From Pedobacter sp. (lineage in GTDB: Bacteria; Bacteroidota; Bacteroidia; Sphingobacteriales; Sphingobacteriaceae), in contig JACMOW010000202.1 in NCBI GenBank assembly GCA_014377775.1, positions 1 through 48,992 on the forward strand: a DNA stretch of 48,992 bases, given 5' to 3'. This document shows positions 8,791 through 18,639 of this stretch, in pieces. The stretch's first letter is position 1; each line of letters begins with the position of its first letter. The notes beneath the pieces are model-generated. The model had not been told where the DNA came from. It was given only the letters and a program-made list of their open reading frames with translations, and did no database searches. The position numbers were made by a program, and so were the translations under genes.

Positions 8791-10632
8791 ATGAAACATA
8801 AATTTATAAATATTGCTTCTTTAGTTATAGCTATAGTAGCAATGATCATTACGCCTTCTTGCAAGAAAGTGTTGGATTTTGAATCAGATTCATCTTCATC
8901 TGAAGTAGTTGTTTTTGAAAGTACAACGTATACAAATTCTGCACTAATCGGAGTTTATAACAAACTAATTGGAGATAACGGTTACGGTAGCCGAATAGCA
9001 ACATTGTTCGGTCTTACCGCCGACGATTTTAAGACATCTGGAAGCTACGCCTCAGCAGATAGGCGTGGTATTAGCATGTACGGTGCAAGTTCAGATAATT
9101 CAGATTTGATTAATCCATTTGCACAACTATACGCTGGCATAGAAAGAGCAAACATATGTATTAAATATATTCCCGCTAGTAATTTATATACAAACGGATC
9201 TGCTACTGATCAGGCTGCAATGAAGCGTTATTATGGTGAAGCGCTTGCCTTAAGAGCGCAATTTTATTATGAATTGATTCGCAACTGGGGAGATGTGCCT
9301 CAACGCTTTGTACCTGCTGCCTTTGCCGAAACACTTTTTCCAGGAAATGCAGATAGAGATTTAACCTACGATCAAATTATTGCAGATCTTAAAATTGCAC
9401 AGGATTTAGTGCCTTGGAGATCTGAAATTTCAGATTATGGTAGTTATCGTTTTACCAAAGGCGCAATTAAGGCCTTAAGAGCAAGAATAGCTTTGGCTAG
9501 AGGAGGCTATTCTTTGAGAAGTAAATCTCATGCAATGGAGCGTAACTCCGATTATTTAAAATATTATCAAATCGCTTTAGATGAATGTAAGGAAATTATG
9601 AACAATCGTTCACAACATACATTAAATCCAAATTACGAAAACGTGTTTAAAACATTGCATGGTGCTCGATTAGATGATGCACACGAATTGATGTTTGAAG
9701 TAGCAGCTTTTGGTGCCAATGCTTCAACAGATAGTAAGTTGGGCTATTATAATGGGGTACGATTTAATGCGGCTTCTACTTATGGAACAGGTGGCGGAGG
9801 TATGAATGCTATCCCAACTTATTTTTATGAGTTCGATGCAAGTAAGGATTGCCGTAGAGACGTAACAATTGGTGTTTTTGAAATTACAGCAACATCTAAA
9901 AAATCAATAAACCTATTAAATAATTTTACCGATGGTAAATTCAGAAAATCATGGACTGCCTTTGATGGGAAATCATCATCTCAAAATTTTGCAGTTAATT
10001 GGCCTATCTTACGCTTTGCAGATGTTTTGTTAATGTATGCAGAAGCTGATAATGAAATTAATAATGGCCCTTCAGCCCCTGCAAGAGCAGCTTTTCAAGA
10101 AGTTCAGAAACGAGCTTACTTAGGTTTTGAAAATGATATACCAGTAACCCCGGCAGATAAATTAGGTTTTTTTAATGCAATTGTTAAAGAAAGGCTATTA
10201 GAGTTTGGCGGAGAAGCAATTAGAAAATACGACTTAATACGTTGGAACTTAATTGCAAGTAAGTTTGAGGAAACTCGTTCTAAACTTCGTAGATTGGTTA
10301 GTGGAGATGGAGAATATGCCAATATTCCGTTATATGTTTATTCGAAAGAATCGAATTACAATCTTACTACAAGTTTAGCAGAGGTTGCAAGTTTAGATTT
10401 GTTTGGAGGTATTCCGAATGTAGTTTTATTTTCTCCTGGCTTAGGTTCTACAACAGCACCAACAGGATATACATTAAGAAATTGGAGAAGAGCAATAACT
10501 GAAGATAATGCAATTAATAGTTTATCTACTGGTTTCGCTTATTACTTTGAAGCAAATAAGAAAGAATTATTCCCTTATCCAAAAGCAGCATTAAATGAAA
10601 ATCCGAATATGATACAAAATTTTGGGTACTAA
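8791..10632 (+). CDS. SusD-like/RagB nutrient-binding lipoprotein
   Basis: Lipobox TPSCKK; GYGSRIATLFGLTADDF, AKLRAQFYYELIRNWGDVP-like and WPILRFADVLLMYAEADNE motifs; directly follows susC. Confidence 0.96.
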   Translation: MKHKFINIASLVIAIVAMIITPSCKKVLDFESDSSSSEVVVFESTTYTNSALIGVYNKLIGDNGYGSRIATLFGLTADDFKTSGSYASADRRGISMYGASSDNSDLINPFAQLYAGIERANICIKYIPASNLYTNGSATDQAAMKRYYGEALALRAQFYYELIRNWGDVPQRFVPAAFAETLFPGNADRDLTYDQIIADLKIAQDLVPWRSEISDYGSYRFTKGAIKALRARIALARGGYSLRSKSHAMERNSDYLKYYQIALDECKEIMNNRSQHTLNPNYENVFKTLHGARLDDAHELMFEVAAFGANASTDSKLGYYNGVRFNAASTYGTGGGGMNAIPTYFYEFDASKDCRRDVTIGVFEITATSKKSINLLNNFTDGKFRKSWTAFDGKSSSQNFAVNWPILRFADVLLMYAEADNEINNGPSAPARAAFQEVQKRAYLGFENDIPVTPADKLGFFNAIVKERLLEFGGEAIRKYDLIRWNLIASKFEETRSKLRRLVSGDGEYANIPLYVYSKESNYNLTTSLAEVASLDLFGGIPNVVLFSPGLGSTTAPTGYTLRNWRRAITEDNAINSLSTGFAYYFEANKKELFPYPKAALNENPNMIQNFGY

Positions 10633-10689
10633 TCATTTTAATACTTTTAAAAAAATGCGGCGATCACAATTAAAAACAAATTTATACAG

Positions 10690-12339
10690 ATGAAAATATT
10701 ATTATATAAAATGGGCGTGAGATTATTGCTTCTATTTGCATTTATGGTTTTAATAAATGCCTGCAAAAAGGAAGCAGAAATATTACCAGCCCCACGCTTA
10801 TTTAAGGCAAGTGAGATCAATATCGCCGCAGGTACAACTTCAGCAAAACTTAAATGGGCAATTCCATTGTTTTCTTTAGGAAAAGCCATAAAGTACACAG
10901 TCGACTTTTCAAAAGATCAAGCATTTACTGCCATCGCTTTTACTAAAGTTGTAGATACGGCTGGAATAACAGTTACAGATGATAATTTAACAACCAGAAC
11001 ACCATACTTTGTCCGTATCAAAGCGAATGCCTATGAAGATCAGCCCGAGTCAAAGTACGTATTAGGGGCTAATTCATTTAGCCTAACAGGAGTGCAATTG
11101 TTTCTTCCCGTGCGTGATGCTGAAATTAGAGAAACATCGGTTACCATACGTTATGTGCCAGCTACAGATTTAACCGCTATAAAATTAACCCCAGCAACTG
11201 GTACAGCAACTACAGTTGCTTTAACCGCTGCAGATGCTGCTGCAGGGTTAAAAGTTATTTCTGGATTATCTGGAGGCATTAAATATGATGCAGATTTGTT
11301 AGCAGGTACAAAAAGTAAGGGCATTATTTCATTTACAACTTTAGCTGTAACAACCTATACAGTTAAAATTTCACCTATAGATGATTTGGCAGCAACAATT
11401 GTTGCTGCAGCAAATGGTGCAGTAATCGGGCTAGATCCTGGTACATATAATTTAACCGCAGTAAATACCTTTATTATCCAAAAATCAATCACCTTAAAAT
11501 CTACATCAGGCACGCCAACAGATACTAAGGTTAATTTTAAAGAAATCGATATTGAAGGAACTGGCGCTGGGATCACCTTATCTGGAATTGAGTTAGATGG
11601 CACGGCAGCTACTTCATTGTATTTTATCAACTTTATTGGTTCACAGGCCAGTAATTCAGCTGCGGCTACATTTACAAATATTATTGTCGATAACTGTATT
11701 GTTCATGGCGCTACAACCTCGTTTATGAGAGCAGATAGGGGGGCAGCGGCACGGGACTTTAAAATAGGCAACATTACCGTAAACAATTCTATTGTTTACG
11801 ATATGGGTTCAAATGGCTCATCAGCTTACTACACTTTTCATTTAAATAAGATGGAATTTAATGCTTTAAATATTTTTAAATCTACTTTTTATAATTCGGG
11901 ACCAGGTTTAATTACAGCGAGTACTACCTATTCGGGTAACGCGATACCGAGTGTAAATATTAGTTATTCTACTTTTAACGGTTTTGGTGGCAATGCCAAA
12001 TATGCGCTACTAGATGCAAATGCGAATCAAGTTAACTTTAGCTTAACAAATAGTATTCTTGCCAATACACCCAAATCTGGAACGGTTGTAGCAGCAATTC
12101 GCTCTTCGGGAGCAGGTATAACGACGACATTTTCTTATAACAATACCTTTAATCTATATAATGCCTTAACAGGAAATGTAGCACTTACTTTTCCGGCAAC
12201 CGTAACGCAAACAGCTAATCAAACCATTGATTTAGGTTGGGTCGCAAATACTGTTGACTTTACTTTGCCTTTAGCCTCAACGCTAAGAACGGCAAGTAAT
12301 ACAGCTACTGCAATTGGTGATCCGAGATGGACTTACTAA
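10690..12339 (+). CDS. Lipoprotein with FnIII-like N-term and right-handed beta-helix (DUF4957/DUF5123-like) region
   Basis: Lipobox INACKK; fibronectin-like segment; DDLAATIVAAANGAVIGLDPGTYNL...SITLKSTSG and multiple NSIVYD/STFYNSG turns. Confidence 0.75.
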   Translation: MKILLYKMGVRLLLLFAFMVLINACKKEAEILPAPRLFKASEINIAAGTTSAKLKWAIPLFSLGKAIKYTVDFSKDQAFTAIAFTKVVDTAGITVTDDNLTTRTPYFVRIKANAYEDQPESKYVLGANSFSLTGVQLFLPVRDAEIRETSVTIRYVPATDLTAIKLTPATGTATTVALTAADAAAGLKVISGLSGGIKYDADLLAGTKSKGIISFTTLAVTTYTVKISPIDDLAATIVAAANGAVIGLDPGTYNLTAVNTFIIQKSITLKSTSGTPTDTKVNFKEIDIEGTGAGITLSGIELDGTAATSLYFINFIGSQASNSAAATFTNIIVDNCIVHGATTSFMRADRGAAARDFKIGNITVNNSIVYDMGSNGSSAYYTFHLNKMEFNALNIFKSTFYNSGPGLITASTTYSGNAIPSVNISYSTFNGFGGNAKYALLDANANQVNFSLTNSILANTPKSGTVVAAIRSSGAGITTTFSYNNTFNLYNALTGNVALTFPATVTQTANQTIDLGWVANTVDFTLPLASTLRTASNTATAIGDPRWTY

Positions 12340-12356
12340 ATAAATGAGCATTGAGG

Positions 12357-12390
12357 AATAGGACGGGGTTTTTGCTCCATCCTATTTTTG
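12357..12390. terminator. Terminator-like hairpin between convergent genes
   Basis: AATAGGACGGGG ... CTCCATCCTATT followed by TTTG. Confidence 0.65.
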
Positions 12391-12398
12391 CTTCATTT

Positions 12399-14861
12399 TT
12401 AGTTAAATCGATAAGAAAGTGTAGTTACAAACATACGAGGAGCAATAGGGTTAATGCTATAGTTATCGTGAGCAAAATAATTAATCTGATTACCAATGTT
12501 AGATACTTTTCCTAGTAAAGAAAGTTTTTTCCAAGTATAACCTGCAGAGAAATCAACTGTAGTAAATGCACCTAATGGAATTAGTCTACTTATTGCACTA
12601 GTTTTGCTATCATTGTATCCTCCATTGCGATCGCCAGTGTAATAAACAGATGCACCAAACTTAAGTCCTTTTTGGAAAGTATAAAATAAGGTTCCATTCG
12701 CTGTGTTTCTGGTAGTACCTACTAAACGTTGTCCCTCCACTATACCTCCAATGGTTGTGGTACCAATGGTTCTTTTATCTAATGTTTCGGTATAACGAAT
12801 AAAATTATAACTATAGCCAGCAATAAAATTAAACCCTTTAATAATCGTTCCAGTTAAATCAAATTCTATACCCTCACTTACCGTTTTACCACCTAATTCT
12901 TTAACATTGATATCGCTATTAGGCGTACCATCTGCTCTTAACAAAGCCTGTTGCGCAAACTTATTATTCAGGATCTTATAAATCGTTAGATTTGCTGAAA
13001 CTCTTCCGCCTAATAGGTCATTTTTAACACCAGCTTCATATTGATCAATAATTGATGGATCTAGTGGAGCATTATAAATGTCGATACCAGTGTTTGAAAT
13101 AAAGTTATTGGCGTAACTCACATAAAATGAAGTGGTTTTAAGCGGCTGATAAATCAATCCAAATTTAGGGGAGAAAGCAGTTTCAATTTTTGATTTGCCA
13201 ATCACATTGTTACTTAAAGTTTTTGTATCTGTAACCAATAAGGTAGTTACAGTTCTGGGCGTTTTTTGAAAGGTATAACGAATTCCAGCTAAAACTTTAA
13301 ATTGATCGCTCAGCGCAATCAAATCTTGTAAAAAAGTACCCATTCTGTAAATTGGAGCAAAAGTTTGAGAAACAACTGCTGTTTCTGGCAAAGAAGCACT
13401 GTTGTTTATGCTACTTGGATTTAGTAAATTAATATTCCCATAATTGAAGGCAGTAGCATTACCCGGATAAACAAAACCATTAGACGTTATTCTGGACTGG
13501 TCTGCATCTGCCCCAATTATTAAAGTATGAACAATATTTCCAGTTTTAAAATTACCATTTAAGTTAATTTGTTCATTGTAGGTAAATTCTTTTGTTTTTG
13601 AACGGGTTAAATTACGTGCTGAAATCCCTGAAGCATCCGCAAACGGGCGTTCAGCACTATAATAATTTCTGTGATAAGCTTGTAGGTTAGCAATTAAATT
13701 TACCTTCCAATTATCATTAAGTTTGTGATTAACGTTTACCTGACTAGTAACAGAATTGGTGTTGTTATATGTATTTGGTGCATTTAGATAAGTACTTCTA
13801 CCAATATTAATGATTTTATTATCAACGGTACCTATACCAAAATCTGGCGTATAATCACTTTTCAAATAATCTCCCTGTAATAGAATATCCGTTTTTTCAT
13901 TGATTTTATACAGCAATGATGGGTTAACATAAATTCTCTCTGTATTTACGTTATTTCTATAGCTTCCAGCATCTTCGAATGTGCCAATTAACCTAAAGGC
14001 AAGTTTCTTAGAAATAGGGCCATAAATATCCCCAATTGGCTTATAAAGGCTGTAACTACCACTTCGCATTGATAACTCGCCGCCAAATTCGAACTTGGGT
14101 TTTTTGGTAATTAGGTTCACTACTGCACCACCTGTAACGCCTCCATATAATAAAGCAGCACTACCTTTTAAAACTTCAACAGATTCTAAAGTGCTTGTTT
14201 CGGGCATACCACCAGTACTTGCGCGACTGCCGTTCTTAAGTACATTATTGCCACCTAAATTATACCCTCTGGCAAAAAAGGTTTCACCGCTTACACCCCC
14301 TCGGTTTTCTCCATAAGCAACACCATTAACGTTTTTTAAAACATCACTTAATCGGCTCGACTGTTGATCGGTAATTACTTGGTTACCTATAACTTGCACA
14401 GATTGAGGCAAATCGATAGGCGCTATAGCCACTTTGCCTAAAGTGGCTGCCTTTTTGTTTGGTGTTTTATAACCTGTAATGGCAACTTCATTAAGTTGTG
14501 ATGAGGATTCAGCAATAACAAGATCTAAATTAATACTCTTACTATCGGTTAGTGAAATTGATTGTTCCTTTGCTACCATTCCAACTGCTGAAGCCTTTAA
14601 GGTATACGTCCCAAAGGTTACATTATTAATTAGGTAATATCCGTTTTCGTTGGTTTGTGTCGTTTTCTTAGTTTCTTTTAAAGTAATGTTTACGTAAGTG
14701 GCAGGCTTGCCATCACTTGTCTTTACCACACCAGAAATTGCCCCAGTTTTAATTTGAGCCTGCACATTTCCTAAAAGGAAGATGGAAATAGTCATCACAC
14801 TAAGTATTTTTGTAAAAAATATCATGTTATATTTATTTGGATTAATTCTAAACAGCGACAA
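12399..14861 (-). CDS. TonB-dependent siderophore-type receptor with carboxypeptidase-regulatory-like N-term
   Basis: AISGVVKTSDGKPATYVNITLKETKK; IAPIDLPQSVQVIGNQVITDQQSSRLSDVLKNVNGV; VEVLKGSAALLYGGVTGGAVVNLITKKP; terminal YRFN. Confidence 0.9.
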   Translation of the reverse strand: MSLFRINPNKYNMIFFTKILSVMTISIFLLGNVQAQIKTGAISGVVKTSDGKPATYVNITLKETKKTTQTNENGYYLINNVTFGTYTLKASAVGMVAKEQSISLTDSKSINLDLVIAESSSQLNEVAITGYKTPNKKAATLGKVAIAPIDLPQSVQVIGNQVITDQQSSRLSDVLKNVNGVAYGENRGGVSGETFFARGYNLGGNNVLKNGSRASTGGMPETSTLESVEVLKGSAALLYGGVTGGAVVNLITKKPKFEFGGELSMRSGSYSLYKPIGDIYGPISKKLAFRLIGTFEDAGSYRNNVNTERIYVNPSLLYKINEKTDILLQGDYLKSDYTPDFGIGTVDNKIINIGRSTYLNAPNTYNNTNSVTSQVNVNHKLNDNWKVNLIANLQAYHRNYYSAERPFADASGISARNLTRSKTKEFTYNEQINLNGNFKTGNIVHTLIIGADADQSRITSNGFVYPGNATAFNYGNINLLNPSSINNSASLPETAVVSQTFAPIYRMGTFLQDLIALSDQFKVLAGIRYTFQKTPRTVTTLLVTDTKTLSNNVIGKSKIETAFSPKFGLIYQPLKTTSFYVSYANNFISNTGIDIYNAPLDPSIIDQYEAGVKNDLLGGRVSANLTIYKILNNKFAQQALLRADGTPNSDINVKELGGKTVSEGIEFDLTGTIIKGFNFIAGYSYNFIRYTETLDKRTIGTTTIGGIVEGQRLVGTTRNTANGTLFYTFQKGLKFGASVYYTGDRNGGYNDSKTSAISRLIPLGAFTTVDFSAGYTWKKLSLLGKVSNIGNQINYFAHDNYSINPIAPRMFVTTLSYRFN

Positions 14862-14967
14862 ATATAACGCATGTATTAACGATTTCGAAATTTATTTAGA
14901 ATTATTTTAAATAAGAAAGAATACTCTTAATTGTAAACTCAATATGCAAACTGAATATTGAAACTAT

Positions 14968-15030
14968 GGCATCGATTGCACAAGTAATTCTGCCTAAATA
15001 CTATTTTAAGACATAAAATTGGGTAATTTG
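14968..15030 (+). promoter_or_regulatory. Weak copy of PUL motif (GGCATCGATTGC) with downstream TAATTTG
   Basis: 10/12 match to GGGAACGATTGC at 14968-14979; TTTG ends at 15030. Confidence 0.4.
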
Positions 15031-15053
15031 CTCTATTAATAGCCAAATATGTC

Positions 15054-15788
15054 ATGTATAAAAATCTAGTTATGGGTTTATCTGTGTTACTTCTATCATT
15101 AACAACAGCACAGCAAAAAATCACAGTATATATTATTGGCGATTCTACTGCAGCAAACAAACTACCACGAGCCTATCCAGAAACGGGCTGGGGCATGGAA
15201 TTAGCACCTTTTTTAGATGCTGAAGTAACAGTTGATAATAGAGCTTTAAATGGTAGAAGTACTAAATCTTTTATCAATGAAAAAAGATGGGAGTTGGTAT
15301 TAACCACTTTAAAAGCTGATGACTATGTGCTGATAGAATTTGGACATAACGACGAAAAAATCGACAAACCAGCAGTTGGAACATCTTTGGAAGAGTACAA
15401 GTTTAACTTAATTAGATACGTAAAAGAAACGCAGATAAAAAAGGCACATCCCATTTTGATGACTCCAATTATGCGACGAAGTTTTAAAAATGGTATTTTT
15501 AAAGATAGTCATATGGGATACCCCGATGTAGTTAGAAAATTAGCTGACTCATTACATATTCCATTAATTGATATGCATCGTAAAACAGAAAAATTAATTA
15601 TTGGTTTAGGTGATTTGAATTCGGTAAAATTATTTAATCACGTAAATAGTGGCCACGTCAATTATCCCATGGGAAAAATGGATAATACCCATTTAAGCCC
15701 AGAAGGCGCCAAAGTAATTGCTGGATTAGTTGTGGAAGGTATTAAGGAAACCAAAACAGGTTTGGCTAATCATTTAATTAATAAATAA
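15054..15788 (+). CDS. GDSL/SGNH rhamnogalacturonan acetylesterase-like
   Basis: VYIIGDSTAANK, NGRSTKSF, VLIEFGHNDEK, DNTHLSPEGAKVIA. Confidence 0.9.
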   Translation: MYKNLVMGLSVLLLSLTTAQQKITVYIIGDSTAANKLPRAYPETGWGMELAPFLDAEVTVDNRALNGRSTKSFINEKRWELVLTTLKADDYVLIEFGHNDEKIDKPAVGTSLEEYKFNLIRYVKETQIKKAHPILMTPIMRRSFKNGIFKDSHMGYPDVVRKLADSLHIPLIDMHRKTEKLIIGLGDLNSVKLFNHVNSGHVNYPMGKMDNTHLSPEGAKVIAGLVVEGIKETKTGLANHLINK

Positions 15789-15803
15789 TCAATAAATCAC
15801 TCA

Positions 15804-16580
15804 ATGAAAATCATTACGAGATCCTTAGTATTTATTTCTTTTACAACACTTTTCGCTTTCTCAATACCAAAAAGGTCAGTTAATATTTATTTAATTGGCG
15901 ACTCTACAGTTGCGGATTATACTTTAGATTCGGGCTATATGGAAAAGAAATTTCCATTAAATGGTTGGGGTCAAGTATTTCAACCGTTTTTTAGAAAAGA
16001 TAGTTTAGTTAAGGTTAAAAATTTAATTAATTCAGATAGTGTAATTATTTTAGATAAGGCAAGGGGGGGGAGAAGCACTCGCACTTTTTTTGAAGAAGGA
16101 AGATGGGCAGCGATTTATAAAGTACTGAAAAAGGACGATATCGTGATGATACAATTTGGGCATAATGATGCAGCAGTAGATAAACCCGAACGTTATGTAA
16201 ATATTGCAGGATATAAAGAATATTTGAGATTATATGTGATACAAACCAGAGAAAGAGGAGCAACTCCGATTTTGATGACACCCGTAAATAGAAATTATCC
16301 CTGGAAAGATGGAAAATTGAGTAATGTACATGGGGAATATCCAAATGCAGTTAAGGAAATAGCCAAAGAGTTAAATGTGAAATTAATAGATTTGACACAA
16401 CTATCTGTCGATGCCTTTACAGCCAAAGGACAAGTAGCCGTAACTTCTAAATATTTCATGAATTTTGAAAAGGGGCTTTATTCGGGATACCCCGATGGAC
16501 AAAAAGACAATACACATTTCCAAAAAGAAGGAGCAATGGCCGTTGCTCATTTAGTATTTAATGCCATGAAAAGATTATAA
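15804..16580 (+). CDS. GDSL/SGNH rhamnogalacturonan acetylesterase-like (second copy)
   Basis: IYLIGDSTVADY, RGGRSTRTFFEEGRW, VMIQFGHNDA, DNTHFQKEGAMAVA. Confidence 0.9.
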   Translation: MKIITRSLVFISFTTLFAFSIPKRSVNIYLIGDSTVADYTLDSGYMEKKFPLNGWGQVFQPFFRKDSLVKVKNLINSDSVIILDKARGGRSTRTFFEEGRWAAIYKVLKKDDIVMIQFGHNDAAVDKPERYVNIAGYKEYLRLYVIQTRERGATPILMTPVNRNYPWKDGKLSNVHGEYPNAVKEIAKELNVKLIDLTQLSVDAFTAKGQVAVTSKYFMNFEKGLYSGYPDGQKDNTHFQKEGAMAVAHLVFNAMKRL

Positions 16581-16582
16581 TT

Positions 16583-17587
16583 ATGAGGAGTATTAGTTTG
16601 TTGTTGGTATTGTTTTATTGCTCAATTGTTAATGCATCTAAGCCCATAACCCTAAACCCACAACTCATAACTCAGTACAACATCACGGTTGCAGCCGACG
16701 GCTCGGGTACTTACAAAACCGTTCAGGAAGCCATCAACGCAGTACCTGATTTTAGAAAGGTAACTACAACTATTTTTATTAAAAAGGGTGTTTATAAAGA
16801 GAAATTGAATTTATCTACCTCAAAGCACTTTATTAAAATAATTGGCGAATGTGTAGAGAAAACGATTTTGACATATGATGATTGGGCCCAGAAAAAAAAT
16901 ATTTTTGGAGAAGAAAAGGGTACTTCTGGCTCATCTAGCTTTTACATTTATGGAAATTCCTTTACTGCAGAGAATATTACTTTTCAAAATACAGCAGGGC
17001 CTGTTGGACAAGCGGTTGCCTTATTTGTAGCGGGTGACAAAGCTAAATTTATTAATTGTAGGATGCTAGGTTTTCAAGATACCCTGTACACTTATGGTTA
17101 TGCAAGTAGGCAATATTATTACAATTGCTATATTGAAGGCACGGTAGATTTTATTTTTGGCTCATCAACGGCTGTATTCGAGGAATGCGAAATCTTTTGC
17201 AAAAAGAGTGGATATATTACCGCTTCTTCTTCACCAGACACTTCTAAATATGGATATGTATTTATCAATAGCAAAATTACGGGAAATGCACCTAAAAATT
17301 CCTACCATTTGGGTCGCCCGTGGCGTCCATACTCAAAATCAGTTTTTATTAATTGCGAATTAGGGGAAATGATTAAGCCAGTGGGATGGAACAATTGGGG
17401 GAAAGAAAGTAACGAAAAAACAGCCTTCTACGCTGAATATAAAAGCACCGGGCCAGGAGCAAATGCTAAATCGCGAGTGACTTGGTCGCATCAGCTTGAT
17501 GAAATAACGGTTAAAGAATATACTTTGGAGAAAATTTTTAACGGCTGGAACCCAATAGAGGGGATTAATAAAACATCTTACAAATAA
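16583..17587 (+). CDS. Pectin methylesterase (CE8)
   Basis: VAADGSGTYKTVQEAINAVP, GPVGQAVAL, FQDTLYTYG, GTVDFIFGSSTAVFEEC, YHLGRPWRPYSKSVF. Confidence 0.95.
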   Translation: MRSISLLLVLFYCSIVNASKPITLNPQLITQYNITVAADGSGTYKTVQEAINAVPDFRKVTTTIFIKKGVYKEKLNLSTSKHFIKIIGECVEKTILTYDDWAQKKNIFGEEKGTSGSSSFYIYGNSFTAENITFQNTAGPVGQAVALFVAGDKAKFINCRMLGFQDTLYTYGYASRQYYYNCYIEGTVDFIFGSSTAVFEECEIFCKKSGYITASSSPDTSKYGYVFINSKITGNAPKNSYHLGRPWRPYSKSVFINCELGEMIKPVGWNNWGKESNEKTAFYAEYKSTGPGANAKSRVTWSHQLDEITVKEYTLEKIFNGWNPIEGINKTSYK

Positions 17588-17589
17588 CT

Positions 17590-18543
17590 ATGAAACTAAT
17601 CATAACTCTTCTATTAACTTTTATCACGCTATCTTCCGATGCCCAAACACAAACCTTCCCAAAATCGTTTATAGTTGCTAAAGATGGAAGTGGTGATTTT
17701 AAAACCATTCAAGAAGCCGTAAACCAAGTAAGGGATTGGTCGGAAGTGCAAGTACCTATTTATGTTAAAAAGGGAATTTATAGAGAAAAACTGATTATTC
17801 CGGCTCAAAAATCAAAAATCTCCTTAGTTGGCGAAGATGCAGCACAAACAATTATCACTTTTGATGACTATTCGGGCAAGAATGGTATGAATACTTATAC
17901 TTCACATACGGTTTTTGTGCAAGGAAACGACTTTACAGCCCAAAACCTGACTTTTGAGAATAGTGCAGGAGCTGTAGGGCAAGCAGTTGCCCTACATGTT
18001 GCTGCAGATCGTGTACTGATTAAAAATTGTAAAATTTTAGGCAATCAGGATACCTTATTTCCATCGGCAGATACCAGTAGGCAATATTACATCGATTGCT
18101 ACATAGAAGGAACAACCGATTTTATTTTTGGAGCAGCAACGGTTGTATTTGAAAATTGCCAGATCCACAGCAAAAAAAACTCCTACATTACGGCTGCTTC
18201 TACCACACAATCACAACTTTACGGCTTTGTATTTTTAAACTGTAAGTTAACTGCCGATCTTGATGCTCAAAAAGTATATTTAGGTAGACCATGGCGCCCT
18301 TACGCCCGTACTGTTTTTATCAATACCGATATGGGAAAGCATATTTTGCCACAAGGATGGCATGTTTGGAATAATAATGACAATCATTTAAACACTTATT
18401 ATGCCGAATATGGATCGTACGGACAAGGTTTTGTAAAAAAAAGTAGAGCAGCATGGTCTAAACAATTAACAAAGAAAGAAGCTAAGCAGTATACATTAAA
18501 AAATATTTTTAAAGGAACAAACACTTGGATTCCTGCTAACTAA
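17590..18543 (+). CDS. Pectin methylesterase (CE8, second copy)
   Basis: VAKDGSGDFKTIQEAVNQV, GNQDTLFPS, GTTDFIFGAATVVFENC, YLGRPWRPYARTVF. Confidence 0.95.
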   Translation: MKLIITLLLTFITLSSDAQTQTFPKSFIVAKDGSGDFKTIQEAVNQVRDWSEVQVPIYVKKGIYREKLIIPAQKSKISLVGEDAAQTIITFDDYSGKNGMNTYTSHTVFVQGNDFTAQNLTFENSAGAVGQAVALHVAADRVLIKNCKILGNQDTLFPSADTSRQYYIDCYIEGTTDFIFGAATVVFENCQIHSKKNSYITAASTTQSQLYGFVFLNCKLTADLDAQKVYLGRPWRPYARTVFINTDMGKHILPQGWHVWNNNDNHLNTYYAEYGSYGQGFVKKSRAAWSKQLTKKEAKQYTLKNIFKGTNTWIPAN

Positions 18544-18560
18544 TCTTATCATCCCCCCTT

Positions 18561-18611
18561 ACAGGTTGTCATCTAGAACGAAATGAAGGATATAAACAAT
18601 GACAAGCCTGT
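18561..18611. repeat. Imperfect intergenic inverted repeat, possible dispersed-repeat copy
   Basis: ACAGGTTGTCAT (18561-18572) / ATGACAAGCCTGT (18599-18611) flanking CTAGAACGAAATGAAGGATATAAACA. Confidence 0.55.
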
Positions 18612-18639
18612 GCGCAATAACAAATTATAAAAATAAAAT

